Assembly (NCBI GenBank): GCA_964616545.1
Contig: CAZTUA010000053.1
Location: 1 to 64,000, forward strand
DNA from: JAQVEM01 sp964616545
GTDB taxonomy: Bacteria > Actinomycetota > Humimicrobiia > Humimicrobiales > Humimicrobiaceae
Reading direction: 5' to 3'
DNA length: 64,000 nucleotides
Shown here piece after piece: positions 17,903 through 27,062 of this stretch. The translations under genes were made by a program, and so were the position numbers. Each line of letters starts with the position of its first letter. Position 1 is the stretch's first letter. The notes under the pieces are model-generated. The model saw nothing but the letters and a program-made list of their open reading frames with translations, ran no database searches and had not been told where the DNA came from.

Positions 17903-17916
17903 TGCACATTTGTGCA
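17903..17916. promoter_or_regulatory. Candidate operator upstream of the SorC regulator gene
   Basis: TGCACATTTGTGCA is a perfect 6-2-6 inverted repeat in the 175-bp gap before the regulator. Its position fits an autoregulatory site of the SorC protein. This is inferred from symmetry and place only. Confidence 0.4.
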
Positions 17917-18022
17917 GCTAATGAACATCTGCTTTTCTGTTAAAGGATACATTAAAAGAATTATAATTTCAAGGTATCCGGGGATACGTGCTTTTTTCAT
18001 ATAAATCCCGGGTTTCGTTTCC

Positions 18023-18616
18023 TTACGCGCAGAGTTTTTTAACGATATAAATTATTATCAATTTCACTGCATCTGTTTTTAAATAATGAGGGGCACTCCC
18101 GTCAAAAAGCATCCTTGCATCCGCCTCAAACTCCGTGCTTTTCTCATCAAAAATTATAAGAACCGGAAACATTTTAAAAGGATGTACAATGGAAGCAAAC
18201 CTAAACTGTTTATATCTTTCCCCGCCAATTTCCAGAGACTTCTTAAGAAAGGCATCGCCATCACTCTCGTATTTCTTTATGAGGGGTTCCAGCACTCCCG
18301 GAATGGTCTTCCAGTAAAAAAGCCCTCCGGGAAGTTCCCTGTATGAGACCCACCTGCCGGTAAGAGGAGTTCCGTCCGCATTTAGAAGATAATGCAGAAC
18401 AAGTGAAGATGAATAGGCATCCAGCGGCTCTTCTGCTCCGGGTTCACCTTCACATGTGTAGAAGATTGCCTTCTTATAAGGCTCTACAATAATCTCTCTA
18501 TTAAAAAAACTCAGCTTAATCCTGCGGCCGTCCAGAAGCTCAGAGCCGGCGGACCTCGAAATACTGCCAATATCCCTGGTTATTAATTCCTCAAACATCT
18601 TATTGCAAATATCCAT
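18023..18616 (-). CDS. DUF3786 domain protein
   Basis: A 197-residue soluble protein. The central part matches the DUF3786 pattern: a small hydrophobic strand, then SSSLVLHYLLNADGTPLTG (about 69-87) and WVSYRELPGGLFYW (89-102). The family is common in anaerobes, often beside corrinoid or iron-sulfur enzymes, but its function is unknown. It is monocistronic, divergent from the EIIC gene, with 133 bp between starts. Confidence 0.8.
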   Translation of the reverse strand: MDICNKMFEELITRDIGSISRSAGSELLDGRRIKLSFFNREIIVEPYKKAIFYTCEGEPGAEEPLDAYSSSLVLHYLLNADGTPLTGRWVSYRELPGGLFYWKTIPGVLEPLIKKYESDGDAFLKKSLEIGGERYKQFRFASIVHPFKMFPVLIIFDEKSTEFEADARMLFDGSAPHYLKTDAVKLIIIYIVKKLCA

Positions 18617-18689
18617 ATAATCGCCCCGTTAAAATTTATCTCTTTTCAATATCTACATGCAATCATTTTTAATAATTGCCGCATCTGCC

Positions 18690-18718
18690 TTCAATTTATA
18701 TTAAATAGTAAGTATAAT
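18690..18718 (+). promoter_or_regulatory. Probable promoter of the EIIC gene
   Basis: A good -10 TATAAT (18713-18718) with a weak -35 TTCAAT (18690-18695) at 17-bp spacing, 31 bp before the ATG at 18750. Confidence 0.4.
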
Positions 18719-18749
18719 ATATCATCATCAGGAATTTAGGAATAATTTT

Positions 18750-20051
18750 ATGTCAGCTACAGTTAACATTATTGAACATATAATAAACCTGGGCCCGGTT
18801 ATTATAATACCGGCCCTTCTACTTATTATCAGTCTGATTATCACGGGGAAGCCTCTTAAAAATTTAAAAAACTGTGCCTTTATTTTTATTGGTATGACAG
18901 CTGTTTCTGTGCTGCTTTCTCTTTTCGTAAATTTTTTTGGGTCAATTGCCAGCACAATAGTCTTAAATTCAACCAGAGAATATACCGTTATTGACGCGGG
19001 CTGGCTCGTTTCCCGATCCGTAATTCTTAATTCCCCTGTTATCCTGCACATAATAATAGGCGTTTTTGTCTTAAATATAGTTATGCTCTTATTAAGATTT
19101 ACAAGAACCATAAATATTGATTTCTGGAGTTACTGGAATTTTCTGCTTATTGGTTCGATTGTTTTTACCATTACCGGAATAGCATGGATATCAATACTGG
19201 TTGCATTAATCGCGGCAGCCATAACCCTTGTTTTATCAGACATATACGCAGTGTATATAAACAGTTACTTTGGAATTAACGGCATATCAACTCCCCGGGC
19301 ACAGATTATCTGCTGGGCACCCCTCTCGCATCTTATTAACATAATCATTAATAAAATACCTTTTATAAGGAAAATTCATATATTCTATGAAGAGATCCAA
19401 TATAAGCTGGGACTCTTTTCAGAGCCGCTGATAGCTGGATTTATCTCGGGATTTATAATAGGAGCAATTACACGTTACAGTAATTTCTTCCTTGCTCCGG
19501 GTCAGAACCTGGCCTATGCCCTTACAAGCGGTGTGGGTATGTCCGTTTTTTTCATAATGATTCCAAGAGCGGTAAATCTTCTTTTTATGGGTCTGGCGCC
19601 CACAATAAATGATATAAAAAATTTTATAAGCAAAAAAATAACAAAAAGAGAACTATATATAGGCCTTGATCCTATAATTTTCGCCGGCATGCCTTCCACC
19701 CTTATTTTATCTGTTTTTATGATTCCCATGACTATCTATATTTCAACCATTCTGCCTGGAAACACAGTTCTGCCAAATGCAGACCTTATAATGATTCCGC
19801 TGATACTGGTCTGGGTTATCGCCCCTTCAAGAGGCGATATAATCAGGAGTGCTGTCTCTGCAATAATTATAATTCCTATTGTTTTGTGGCTAACAACCAG
19901 TATGGGTGATGTATTTACGAATTTTTTTCTTAAATATGATATGGAACTCGTAGAGGGCTACAAGAGAATTTCAAGCATTGGAGGCAGTTCCAATATATTT
20001 TCCTGGATTTTGCTAAAAATCATTCAGCCAATGTTTAACTGGCTGCCATAG
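18750..20051 (+). CDS. PTS galactitol-type EIIC membrane component
   Basis: A 433-residue, highly hydrophobic protein with about ten or more membrane segments. It matches GatC-type EIIC in order: the N-terminal IINLGPVIIIPALLL, the TREYTVIDAGW motif, RFTRTINIDFWSYWNF, a loop containing YKLGLFSEPLIAGFISG, LYIGLDPIIFAG and the late PGNTVLPNADL segment. GatC carries galactitol or related polyols with phosphorylation by EIIA/EIIB. No EIIA, EIIB, HPr or polyol dehydrogenase gene is nearby, so it either uses subunits encoded elsewhere or works as a non-phosphorylating transporter. Confidence 0.88.
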   Translation: MSATVNIIEHIINLGPVIIIPALLLIISLIITGKPLKNLKNCAFIFIGMTAVSVLLSLFVNFFGSIASTIVLNSTREYTVIDAGWLVSRSVILNSPVILHIIIGVFVLNIVMLLLRFTRTINIDFWSYWNFLLIGSIVFTITGIAWISILVALIAAAITLVLSDIYAVYINSYFGINGISTPRAQIICWAPLSHLINIIINKIPFIRKIHIFYEEIQYKLGLFSEPLIAGFISGFIIGAITRYSNFFLAPGQNLAYALTSGVGMSVFFIMIPRAVNLLFMGLAPTINDIKNFISKKITKRELYIGLDPIIFAGMPSTLILSVFMIPMTIYISTILPGNTVLPNADLIMIPLILVWVIAPSRGDIIRSAVSAIIIIPIVLWLTTSMGDVFTNFFLKYDMELVEGYKRISSIGGSSNIFSWILLKIIQPMFNWLP

Positions 20052-20055
20052 AAAG

Positions 20056-20538
20056 TTATTCTTCCCTTTTACCTGTTACCCTGTGTGTTTGCTCCAGGTA
20101 TAAATTTCTCCTTATAGCAGATTTTTCCCGGAAATTATCTATCCCTTTTCTTTCAAGAATTGTCTTTATCCTGTTATCATCAAGCATTATAATTTTTCTT
20201 ACATTAAAAAGATTTGTTCTTGAGACCCACAAATCAGTTTCCCGGGAAACATATGGGAAAAAGGAGCAGCTTTTTATTATTTCATCCCATGGAATCTGAA
20301 TTTTATCGGCAAGGTCTATATAGCTAATTTCCGGAGTTTCTTCCAGGATGCTCTTCGCCTGTTTAAATACTTCCTGACCGGTTCTTTTTTCGATTCTCTT
20401 CAGATTGTAAGAAGACAGGGTCAAAAAAATCCCGTAGATAAGCACAACAGGGACTATAAAGTAATAATACCGGGATAAAAATAATAATATATATCTCCCT
20501 GTATTACCCAGGAATGTTTCAAGCCAGATACCGGTCAT
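20056..20538 (-). CDS. Hypothetical protein with N-terminal membrane helix
   Basis: A 160-residue protein: one hydrophobic segment (about 14-42), then a charged, mainly helical cytoplasmic part with a possible winged-helix-like stretch (YIDLADKIQIPWDEIIK, about 73-89). The C-terminus is very basic. I do not recognise a family. It is convergent with the EIIC gene (4 bp between stops) and lies downstream of the two tRNA genes on the same strand. Confidence 0.5.
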   Translation of the reverse strand: MTGIWLETFLGNTGRYILLFLSRYYYFIVPVVLIYGIFLTLSSYNLKRIEKRTGQEVFKQAKSILEETPEISYIDLADKIQIPWDEIIKSCSFFPYVSRETDLWVSRTNLFNVRKIIMLDDNRIKTILERKGIDNFREKSAIRRNLYLEQTHRVTGKREE

Positions 20539-20644
20539 ATTTCTTAATTCCTATAAAAAATAACTTATGATTATTTTCACTGTCCCCACTGTTTGGGCTT
20601 TACTATAACGGAAGATACCAGAATAAAAATTATCTTAAATATAA

Positions 20645-20720
20645 TGGTGGAGATGAGCGGGATCGAACCGCTGACCTCCTGCTTGCAAGGCAGGCGCTCT
20701 CCCAACTGAGCTACACCCCC
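20645..20720 (-). tRNA. tRNA-Ala (anticodon UGC)
   Basis: A 76-base cloverleaf with CCA encoded. GGGGGTGTAGCTCAG begins the molecule, the anticodon loop is CTTGCAA and the T arm is GGTTCGATCC. It lies 14 bp from tRNA-Ile in a two-tRNA transcript downstream of the gyrase block. Confidence 0.96.
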
Positions 20721-20734
20721 ACATTTTAAAAAAA

Positions 20735-20811
20735 TGGTGGGCCTATCTGGACTCGAACCAGAGGCCTCATCCTTATCAGGGATGCGCTCTAACCATCTGA
20801 GCTATAGGCCC
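20735..20811 (-). tRNA. tRNA-Ile (anticodon GAU)
   Basis: A 77-base cloverleaf with CCA encoded. It begins GGGCCTATAGCTCAG, the anticodon loop is CTGATAA and the T arm is GGTTCGAGTCC. The Ile-Ala pair after gyrA is a conserved arrangement in several phyla and, with DUF3566, in Actinobacteria. Confidence 0.96.
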
Positions 20812-20962
20812 CTACTTAATTTTATACAGAGGAAAAAATAGCAATTTAATATTTTTTTGTCAAGGTAAAACGTAACCGGTAGACGGTAACTTACAGGAAG
20901 ATATTTATATATCAGAGTAATTACTTATTACTTATAATTTAATTTTAAAAATTCTGGTAAGC

Positions 20963-21355
20963 TTATTCCGATGCTTTGACTTCTTCCTTCTTTTCCGGTA
21001 AAAATCTTAACTCTATGCCTCCGCTTATCCTTAAGACAACATTTACTATCCATACCATTATAGTGCCGACAGCTGCATAGAACACTGATGCAACCAGTCC
21101 GCCCACAATTAAAACAAGAATGGTTATGATACCGCCGCCACCAAAAAAACTAAATATAGCAAGATTCCCGAGGCCAAATACATCAAAAATGCTCTTAATG
21201 TCAATCCCGGAAAAAGATAAGCCCATCCATGCAATCAGCCCTATTATTGACATTACAATTATTGAAAACAAAAAAAACAGCAAATAAAAAAACAGCAGAA
21301 ACTTAAACATTGAAGACTCACTGACACTTTTAAATACTCTTCTTTCTACGGCCAT
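20963..21355 (-). CDS. DUF3566 family membrane protein
   Basis: A 130-residue protein with two strong transmembrane segments (about 18-48 and 70-110), a glycine-rich FGGGGIITILVL stretch and a charged C-terminus. The opening RRVFKSVSESSMFKFLLFFY followed by the GIDIKSIFDVFG loop fits DUF3566. In Actinobacteria this gene directly follows gyrA and precedes tRNA-Ile, as it does here apart from one inserted gene. Function is unknown; a link with cell division or wall synthesis has been proposed for mycobacterial relatives. GGGAGG lies 5 bp before the ATG. Confidence 0.82.
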   Translation of the reverse strand: MAVERRVFKSVSESSMFKFLLFFYLLFFLFSIIVMSIIGLIAWMGLSFSGIDIKSIFDVFGLGNLAIFSFFGGGGIITILVLIVGGLVASVFYAAVGTIMVWIVNVVLRISGGIELRFLPEKKEEVKASE

Positions 21356-21516
21356 AAATACCTCCCATCATAGAATGCCAGATAACTTATATTCGAGTCC
21401 TGATCAATACCAGCGTATTCAAAAACTCCATTGCTCAAATTAATCCCTTAAAACAGAACTTTTATTAGATTCTGCTTTAAAAACTTTTCGTTACGAACTC
21501 TTTAACTTTATAAAAG

Positions 21517-21963
21517 TTATTTTGTATATTTTTCTGCTAAATTTCCGAAAAATGGGAACTTGTAAAGTTCTCCCTTGTTAGCCCTTGTAACTATTATAAG
21601 CCTGATAACAAATTCTGCTATTACTACTAGCCATGCTAATACGGTAAACAGTGTCCACCATCCTGCACCATAATATAAGAGATAAGTCCTTACCATCATC
21701 CCTCTTATTACGTTGAATAAGACTACAAAAATAATTCTTAAAACCAGACCGGCAATTCCTACTATCATCGACTGCATTGCATGGAATTTGACATACTTAT
21801 TCTCTTTTTCAAGTATGTACATTATAAGTCCTGAAAGGAAACCACCCCATCCATACAGTAATATTCCAGCGTGTGAAATCCACATAGCTATCTTTGCATC
21901 CAGTCCTGTGGAACTCTTCTTATTAAAATCTGGATGAACTTCCGCGTTTTTCGCTTCTGCCAT
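21517..21963 (-). CDS. DUF4870/TIC20-like membrane protein
   Basis: A 148-residue protein with three or four membrane helices. KYVKFHAMQSMIVGIAGLVL is the DUF4870 hallmark (a helix opening with KFHA-QS). The start at 21963 is chosen because AAGGAGG lies 8 bp upstream; an earlier in-frame ATG at 21999 lacks a site. It is inserted between gyrA and DUF3566 on the same strand. Function unknown. Confidence 0.8.
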   Translation of the reverse strand: MAEAKNAEVHPDFNKKSSTGLDAKIAMWISHAGILLYGWGGFLSGLIMYILEKENKYVKFHAMQSMIVGIAGLVLRIIFVVLFNVIRGMMVRTYLLYYGAGWWTLFTVLAWLVVIAEFVIRLIIVTRANKGELYKFPFFGNLAEKYTK

Positions 21964-22123
21964 TTTGTTTTCCTCCTTGTTCAAATTGGCATTTTGCAAA
22001 TAAAAAAAATTACATGTATTATTTACCTTAAAAGATACTTTCAGAAGATATGATAACAGATATACTAATAGATTTATATAACAAATTTAAAATAAAATGA
22101 TCGCTAACCGCCTCCGGCGCCAA

Positions 22124-24556
22124 TTAATTTTCCGATGCAACAATTGAATATGAGGCCACCCTTGCATTTTCTCCCAGGTTGATAACCCTGACTCCCTGCG
22201 TTGACCTCCCTGTTCTCGATATTGACCTGGCCGGAATTCTTATGAGCACACCGGTATTGGAAATAATCATAACATCATACTCATCCTTTAATATACCGGC
22301 ACCGGCAATTTTCCCTTTTTTCTCTGTAAGCTTCAGTGTTCTGAGGCCGAGTCCGCCCCTTTTCTGCCTTTTGTACTCCGAAAGCATCGTTCTTTTTCCG
22401 TAACCGTTTTCCGTAAGAACAAAAAGATCCCCGCCTGCTTCTCTTGCTATCATCATAGAAAGAACCTCATCATCTTTTGAAAGCCTCATTCCTTTTACAC
22501 CCTGTGAAGTTCTGCCCATGGGCCTGCAGTCTTTTTCGCTGAATCTTATAGCCTGGCCGTTTCTTGTAACCATAATAACTTCATCATTACCATTGGATTT
22601 TTCTACCGCTATCAACTCATCACCTTTCTTAATGCTTATGGCTATAATCCCGTCTTTTCTTGATGTATTATATGCTTCAATGGATGTTTTTTTAACCATT
22701 CCCCTTTTGGTTGCCATTATTAAGTACTGATCTTCTCCATAATCCTTGACTGCAATTATAGCAGCGACCATCTCTCCCGGTGAAAACGGCAGCAGATTAA
22801 CAATAGCCTTCCCTTTAGATATCCTGCTTCCTGTGGGAATCTGGTGGACCTTCAGCCTGTATACCTTGCCCCGGTTTGAGAAAAACATTATGTAATGATG
22901 AGTCGATGCTATAAACAGGTGCTTTACAAAATCATCTTCCTTTAAATTGGTCCCGGTCACGCCCTTTCCGCCTCTTCCCTGTTTTCTGTATGTTGTTACC
23001 GGTACCCTCTTGATATACCCTGAATGGGATATTGATATTACATTTTCTTCTTCGGGTATTAAATCTTCAATCTCAATATCAGATTCATCGGCAGTTATGT
23101 CCGTTCTTCTCTCGTCGCCGTATTTCTTCTTTATTTCTTTGAGCTCTTCCTTGATTACACTATATATTAAACTGTCATCCCCCAGAATTTTTTTCAGTTC
23201 AGCTATCCTTTCCATCAGTTGCTCGTGCTCCAGTTTTATTTTATCTCTCTCCAGGCCTGTCAAACGGTGTAATCTTAAATCCAGTATGGCCTGCGCCTGT
23301 ATTACCGTTAGCTTGAATTTTTTTACCAGTCTCTCTCTCGCTGTAGGAACGTCTTTTGATGATCTTATAGTTTTTATTACCTCATCCAGATTATCAAGGG
23401 CTATCAGGAGCCCCATCAGTATGTGTTCCCGTTCTTCAGCCTTTTTTAGTTCATATTTTGTCCTTTTTACCACTACATCGTATCTGTGCTTTGTGTATTC
23501 TTCTATAAGGCTTCGCAGATTTAGAGTTTTCGGTACTCCATCTGTCAGCGCCAGCATTATGATTCCAAAAGTATCCTCAAGCTGGGTATTTTTATATAGA
23601 GAATTAATAACCACATTTGGAATAGCATCTTTTTTAAGTTCTATGGCCACTCTCATTCCGCTCTTGTCAGATTCATCTCTGAGGTCGCTTATTCCTTCTA
23701 TTTTCTTGCTCCTTACAAGGTCGGCTATTTTTTCTATAAATCTTGATTTATTTACCTGGTAAGGGAGCTCACTTATTATAATCTGGGTTCTCCCCTTCTT
23801 CGGCTGTTCCTGGTGCACCCTTCCTCTGATTACTATATGGCCCCTTCCTGTCTCGTAAGCATCTCTGATACCGCCTATCCCCATTATTATCCCGCCCGTG
23901 GGAAAATCCGGGCCTTTGACCTTTTTCATCAGGTCCTTAGCAGAGCATTCAGGATTGTCTATGTAATGAATAACGCCATCTATAACTTCTATAAGGTTAT
24001 GCGGCGGTATATTCGTAGCCATGCCTACCGCAATACCCGATGAACCATTTACCAGAAGATTTGGGAATTTTGCCGGAAGAACTGACGGTTCTTTTAGAGA
24101 ACTGTCAAAATTGTCAACAAAACTTATTGTATCCTTATCAATATCTGCCAGAAGTTCTTCCGAGATAGAAGAAAGCCTTGCTTCTGTATACCTCATGGCA
24201 GCAGCCCTGTCTCCATCCACTGAACCAAAGTTCCCGTGTCCGTCTATTAAAATATATCTCTGTGAAAAATCCTGTGCCATTCGCACCATCGTATCGTAAA
24301 CTGCTGTATCTCCATGAGGATGATATTTTCCAAGCACCTCGCCAACAATACGGGCACACTTTTTATATGGCGCACTGGATCTCATCCCCATATCATTCAT
24401 AGCATACAAAATCCTGCGGTGAACAGGCTTTAGTCCATCTCTTACATCGGGCAGGGCCCTGCCTATAATTACGCTCATCGCATAGCTCAGGTAGGAATCC
24501 TGCATTTCGGACTCAATTTCAATATTTTTTACTTTACCTCTTAATTCAAATACCAT
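22124..24556 (-). CDS. gyrA: DNA gyrase subunit A
   Basis: An 810-residue GyrA of normal length. The catalytic tyrosine is Tyr123 in AMRYTEARL. The quinolone region reads YHPHGDTAVYDTMVRMAQ, with Thr84 and Asp88 at the positions of E. coli Ser83 and Asp87. The C-terminal beta-pinwheel carries the GyrA-box (QGRGGKG, versus the usual QRRGGKG), so it should wrap DNA and supercoil. It follows gyrB after 69 bp. Confidence 0.98.
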   Translation of the reverse strand: MVFELRGKVKNIEIESEMQDSYLSYAMSVIIGRALPDVRDGLKPVHRRILYAMNDMGMRSSAPYKKCARIVGEVLGKYHPHGDTAVYDTMVRMAQDFSQRYILIDGHGNFGSVDGDRAAAMRYTEARLSSISEELLADIDKDTISFVDNFDSSLKEPSVLPAKFPNLLVNGSSGIAVGMATNIPPHNLIEVIDGVIHYIDNPECSAKDLMKKVKGPDFPTGGIIMGIGGIRDAYETGRGHIVIRGRVHQEQPKKGRTQIIISELPYQVNKSRFIEKIADLVRSKKIEGISDLRDESDKSGMRVAIELKKDAIPNVVINSLYKNTQLEDTFGIIMLALTDGVPKTLNLRSLIEEYTKHRYDVVVKRTKYELKKAEEREHILMGLLIALDNLDEVIKTIRSSKDVPTARERLVKKFKLTVIQAQAILDLRLHRLTGLERDKIKLEHEQLMERIAELKKILGDDSLIYSVIKEELKEIKKKYGDERRTDITADESDIEIEDLIPEEENVISISHSGYIKRVPVTTYRKQGRGGKGVTGTNLKEDDFVKHLFIASTHHYIMFFSNRGKVYRLKVHQIPTGSRISKGKAIVNLLPFSPGEMVAAIIAVKDYGEDQYLIMATKRGMVKKTSIEAYNTSRKDGIIAISIKKGDELIAVEKSNGNDEVIMVTRNGQAIRFSEKDCRPMGRTSQGVKGMRLSKDDEVLSMMIAREAGGDLFVLTENGYGKRTMLSEYKRQKRGGLGLRTLKLTEKKGKIAGAGILKDEYDVMIISNTGVLIRIPARSISRTGRSTQGVRVINLGENARVASYSIVASEN

Positions 24557-24625
24557 TTATCTATACTCCTGACTTTATCCTCTCTCCATTCTTTCTTTAC
24601 TAATAACACCGGGCAACAGTACCGG

Positions 24626-26530
24626 CTATACATCTATAAAAGAAACCCCTCTTGCGTTTTTCTCAATAAATTCTCTCCTCGGCTCCACTTTATTTCCCAT
24701 TAGAGTTGAAAAAACATCATCCGCAATCAGTGCGTCCTCAATTTCAACCTTGAGAAGGGTCCTTGCTTCAGGATTCATTGTTGTCTCCCACAGCTGCTCC
24801 GGGTCCATTTCTCCGAGACCCTTGTATTGCTGAACAGCAATTTTTTTATTTTCATATCTCTTCTTGAATCCCTCGAGCTCTTTATCGCTATAGGCATAAG
24901 AAACCTGCTTATCGCTTTTAACCTGATATAGAGGCGGCTGGGCTATATATACATAGCCGGAATCGATTAATTCCGGCATGTAGCGGTAAAGAAAAGTTAG
25001 AATTAAAGTTCTTATATGGGCTCCATCCACATCGGCATCGGTCATTATTATTATCTTATGGTACCTGGCGTTCTTAATATCAAAATCTTCGCCGACTCCG
25101 GAACCCATGGCTGTTACTATGGCCTGGATTTCCTGGCTGCTTAATATTTTATTTAACCTGGCTTTCTCAACATTTAAAATCTTGCCCTTTAAAGGGAGGA
25201 TTGCCTGGAACCTTCTATCCCTGGCCTGTTTTGCGCTGCCTCCTGCCGAATCGCCCTCAACCAGGAACAATTCACAGTATTTGGGGTCATTTATGGAACA
25301 ATCGGAAAGCTTTCCTGGAAGTGAGCTGCTTTCCAGCAGCGACTTCTTCCTGGTAAGGTCCTTTGCTTTTTTTGCTGCTGCTCTTGCCCTGAAGGCTTCC
25401 ATGCACTTGCTAACTATTACCCTGCCTATTGCCGGGTTTTCTCCCAAAAATTCAGAAAGTTTTGAATTCACGGTAGATTCAACAAAACCCTTAATTTCAC
25501 TATTGCCCAGCTTGGTTTTGGTCTGTCCCTCAAATTGCGGGTTCTTTAGCTTTACGCTGATTATTGCAGTCAGCCCTTCCCTTATGTCTTCACCCTGAAA
25601 ATTTTCATCCTTTTCCTTAAGTATGTTGGCATTTCGGGCATAATCATTTATTGTCCTTGTAAGCGCACCTTTAAAGCCGCTCAGGTGCGTCCCGCCTTCA
25701 GTTGTATTTATATTGTTGGCAAATGAAAAGATACTCTCTGAGTAGCCGTTTGTATATTGCATTGCAACTTCTACTTCATGGCTGGAAACTGCATTTTTAA
25801 AATATATTACTTTTTTATGGAGGATATCTTTCTTCTCGCATAAATACTTTACAAAATCCTCTATCCCCCCGTTATAATGAAATACTTCCTTTTTTTCCGG
25901 CTTTATTCTTGAATCTACAAGTGTAATCTTTAAACCTTTATTCAAAAAAGCCATTTCCTTCATCCGGCTGGAAAGTATCTCAAATTTGTAATCTATCTCT
26001 TCAAATATCTCCCTGTCAGGATAGAAGGAAATTGCCGTACCGTGGGTATTTGTTTTCTCACCTTTTACAAGGTCCCCGGCAGGCTCTCCTCTTTTAAAAT
26101 CCTGTCTGTAGATATTTCCGTCCCTTCTCACTTCCACACTCAGTTTTTCCGAGAGTGCATTTACAACAGAAACTCCAACACCATGCAATCCTCCGGATAC
26201 TTTGTAGCCTGCTCCCCCGAATTTACCTCCGGCGTGCAGCTTTGTTAAAACTATTTCAACAGCCGGCCTGTTGAATTTTTCAACTTTTTTTACAGGAATA
26301 CCGCGGCCATTATCCACAACGGTTACAGAATTATCTTCTTTTAACACAACCAATACATTATCACAGTATCCGGCCATTGCCTCATCTATGCTGTTATCTA
26401 TAACCTCGTAGATAAGATGATGCAGCCCTCTTGAACCCGTAGAGCCAATGTACATGCTCGGCCTTCTTCTGACTGCGGAAAGACCCTCAAGAACGGTTAT
26501 GTCTTTTGCATCATAACTCGATTTTTTCAA
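24626..26530 (-). CDS. gyrB: DNA gyrase subunit B
   Basis: A 634-residue GyrB of the short form, without the gammaproteobacterial insert. ATP site: NSIDEAMAG (46-54), DNGRGIP (73-79) and GGLHGVGVSVVNALS (113-127). TOPRIM: VEGDSAGGSA (424-433) and DADVDG (498-503). The C-terminal YKGLGEMDPEQLW is present. It starts with TTG, 6 bp after GGAGG. It lies between dciA and gyrA on the same strand. Confidence 0.98.
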   Translation of the reverse strand: MKKSSYDAKDITVLEGLSAVRRRPSMYIGSTGSRGLHHLIYEVIDNSIDEAMAGYCDNVLVVLKEDNSVTVVDNGRGIPVKKVEKFNRPAVEIVLTKLHAGGKFGGAGYKVSGGLHGVGVSVVNALSEKLSVEVRRDGNIYRQDFKRGEPAGDLVKGEKTNTHGTAISFYPDREIFEEIDYKFEILSSRMKEMAFLNKGLKITLVDSRIKPEKKEVFHYNGGIEDFVKYLCEKKDILHKKVIYFKNAVSSHEVEVAMQYTNGYSESIFSFANNINTTEGGTHLSGFKGALTRTINDYARNANILKEKDENFQGEDIREGLTAIISVKLKNPQFEGQTKTKLGNSEIKGFVESTVNSKLSEFLGENPAIGRVIVSKCMEAFRARAAAKKAKDLTRKKSLLESSSLPGKLSDCSINDPKYCELFLVEGDSAGGSAKQARDRRFQAILPLKGKILNVEKARLNKILSSQEIQAIVTAMGSGVGEDFDIKNARYHKIIIMTDADVDGAHIRTLILTFLYRYMPELIDSGYVYIAQPPLYQVKSDKQVSYAYSDKELEGFKKRYENKKIAVQQYKGLGEMDPEQLWETTMNPEARTLLKVEIEDALIADDVFSTLMGNKVEPRREFIEKNARGVSFIDV

Positions 26531-26740
26531 AAAAACCTCCAGCTTTCTGTTAATTTCTCTTATATTAGATACATAAATAAAGGGTAATAAGTAAGTAAAA
26601 AAAAACCATTTTAATACCCATTACCCTTGCTTGCCTGAATATAAATTATTTTCCAATAATGTTTATGGTAATTTTAATATTTATTATCAAATATTATACC
26701 ATATTTCCCCCGAAATTTGACTAAAACAGGGTGATAAATT

Positions 26741-27052
26741 TTAAAGATTTTGCCTGAATTTTATCCTTTTGACGGCATCTTCGCCAATAAAGGAGTTAAT
26801 CCTTTCAACCAGCCGTGCAGACATCATATTAAGTTCATTCGCCCATGTAGAACTGGCTACCGATACATATAAAGTATTTCTGCTTATCCTTTCAGGTTTT
26901 GTTTTTTTGCTTATTTCGCTACCTACTATTTCTTCCCAGTGGCTAAATATTTTAGAGGTTTTTAATCTTGAGCCAATATTTAAATCCTTTACCACATCAT
27001 TTATTATGCTTCCTATATCCTTTATTTCTTTCATGTTTATATTATAATCCAT
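26741..27052 (-). CDS. dciA: DciA-like (DUF721) replication protein
   Basis: A 103-residue DUF721 protein: an N-terminal helical part, then SHWEEIVGSEISKKTKPERI and TLYVSVASSTWANELNMM, the conserved beta-alpha core. DciA proteins load or operate the replicative helicase in bacteria lacking DnaC/DnaI. It lies 10 bp after recF and is probably translated with it. The position between recF and gyrB is typical of Actinobacteria. Confidence 0.88.
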   Translation of the reverse strand: MDYNINMKEIKDIGSIINDVVKDLNIGSRLKTSKIFSHWEEIVGSEISKKTKPERISRNTLYVSVASSTWANELNMMSARLVERINSFIGEDAVKRIKFRQNL

Positions 27053-27062
27053 CTACAGTGCT

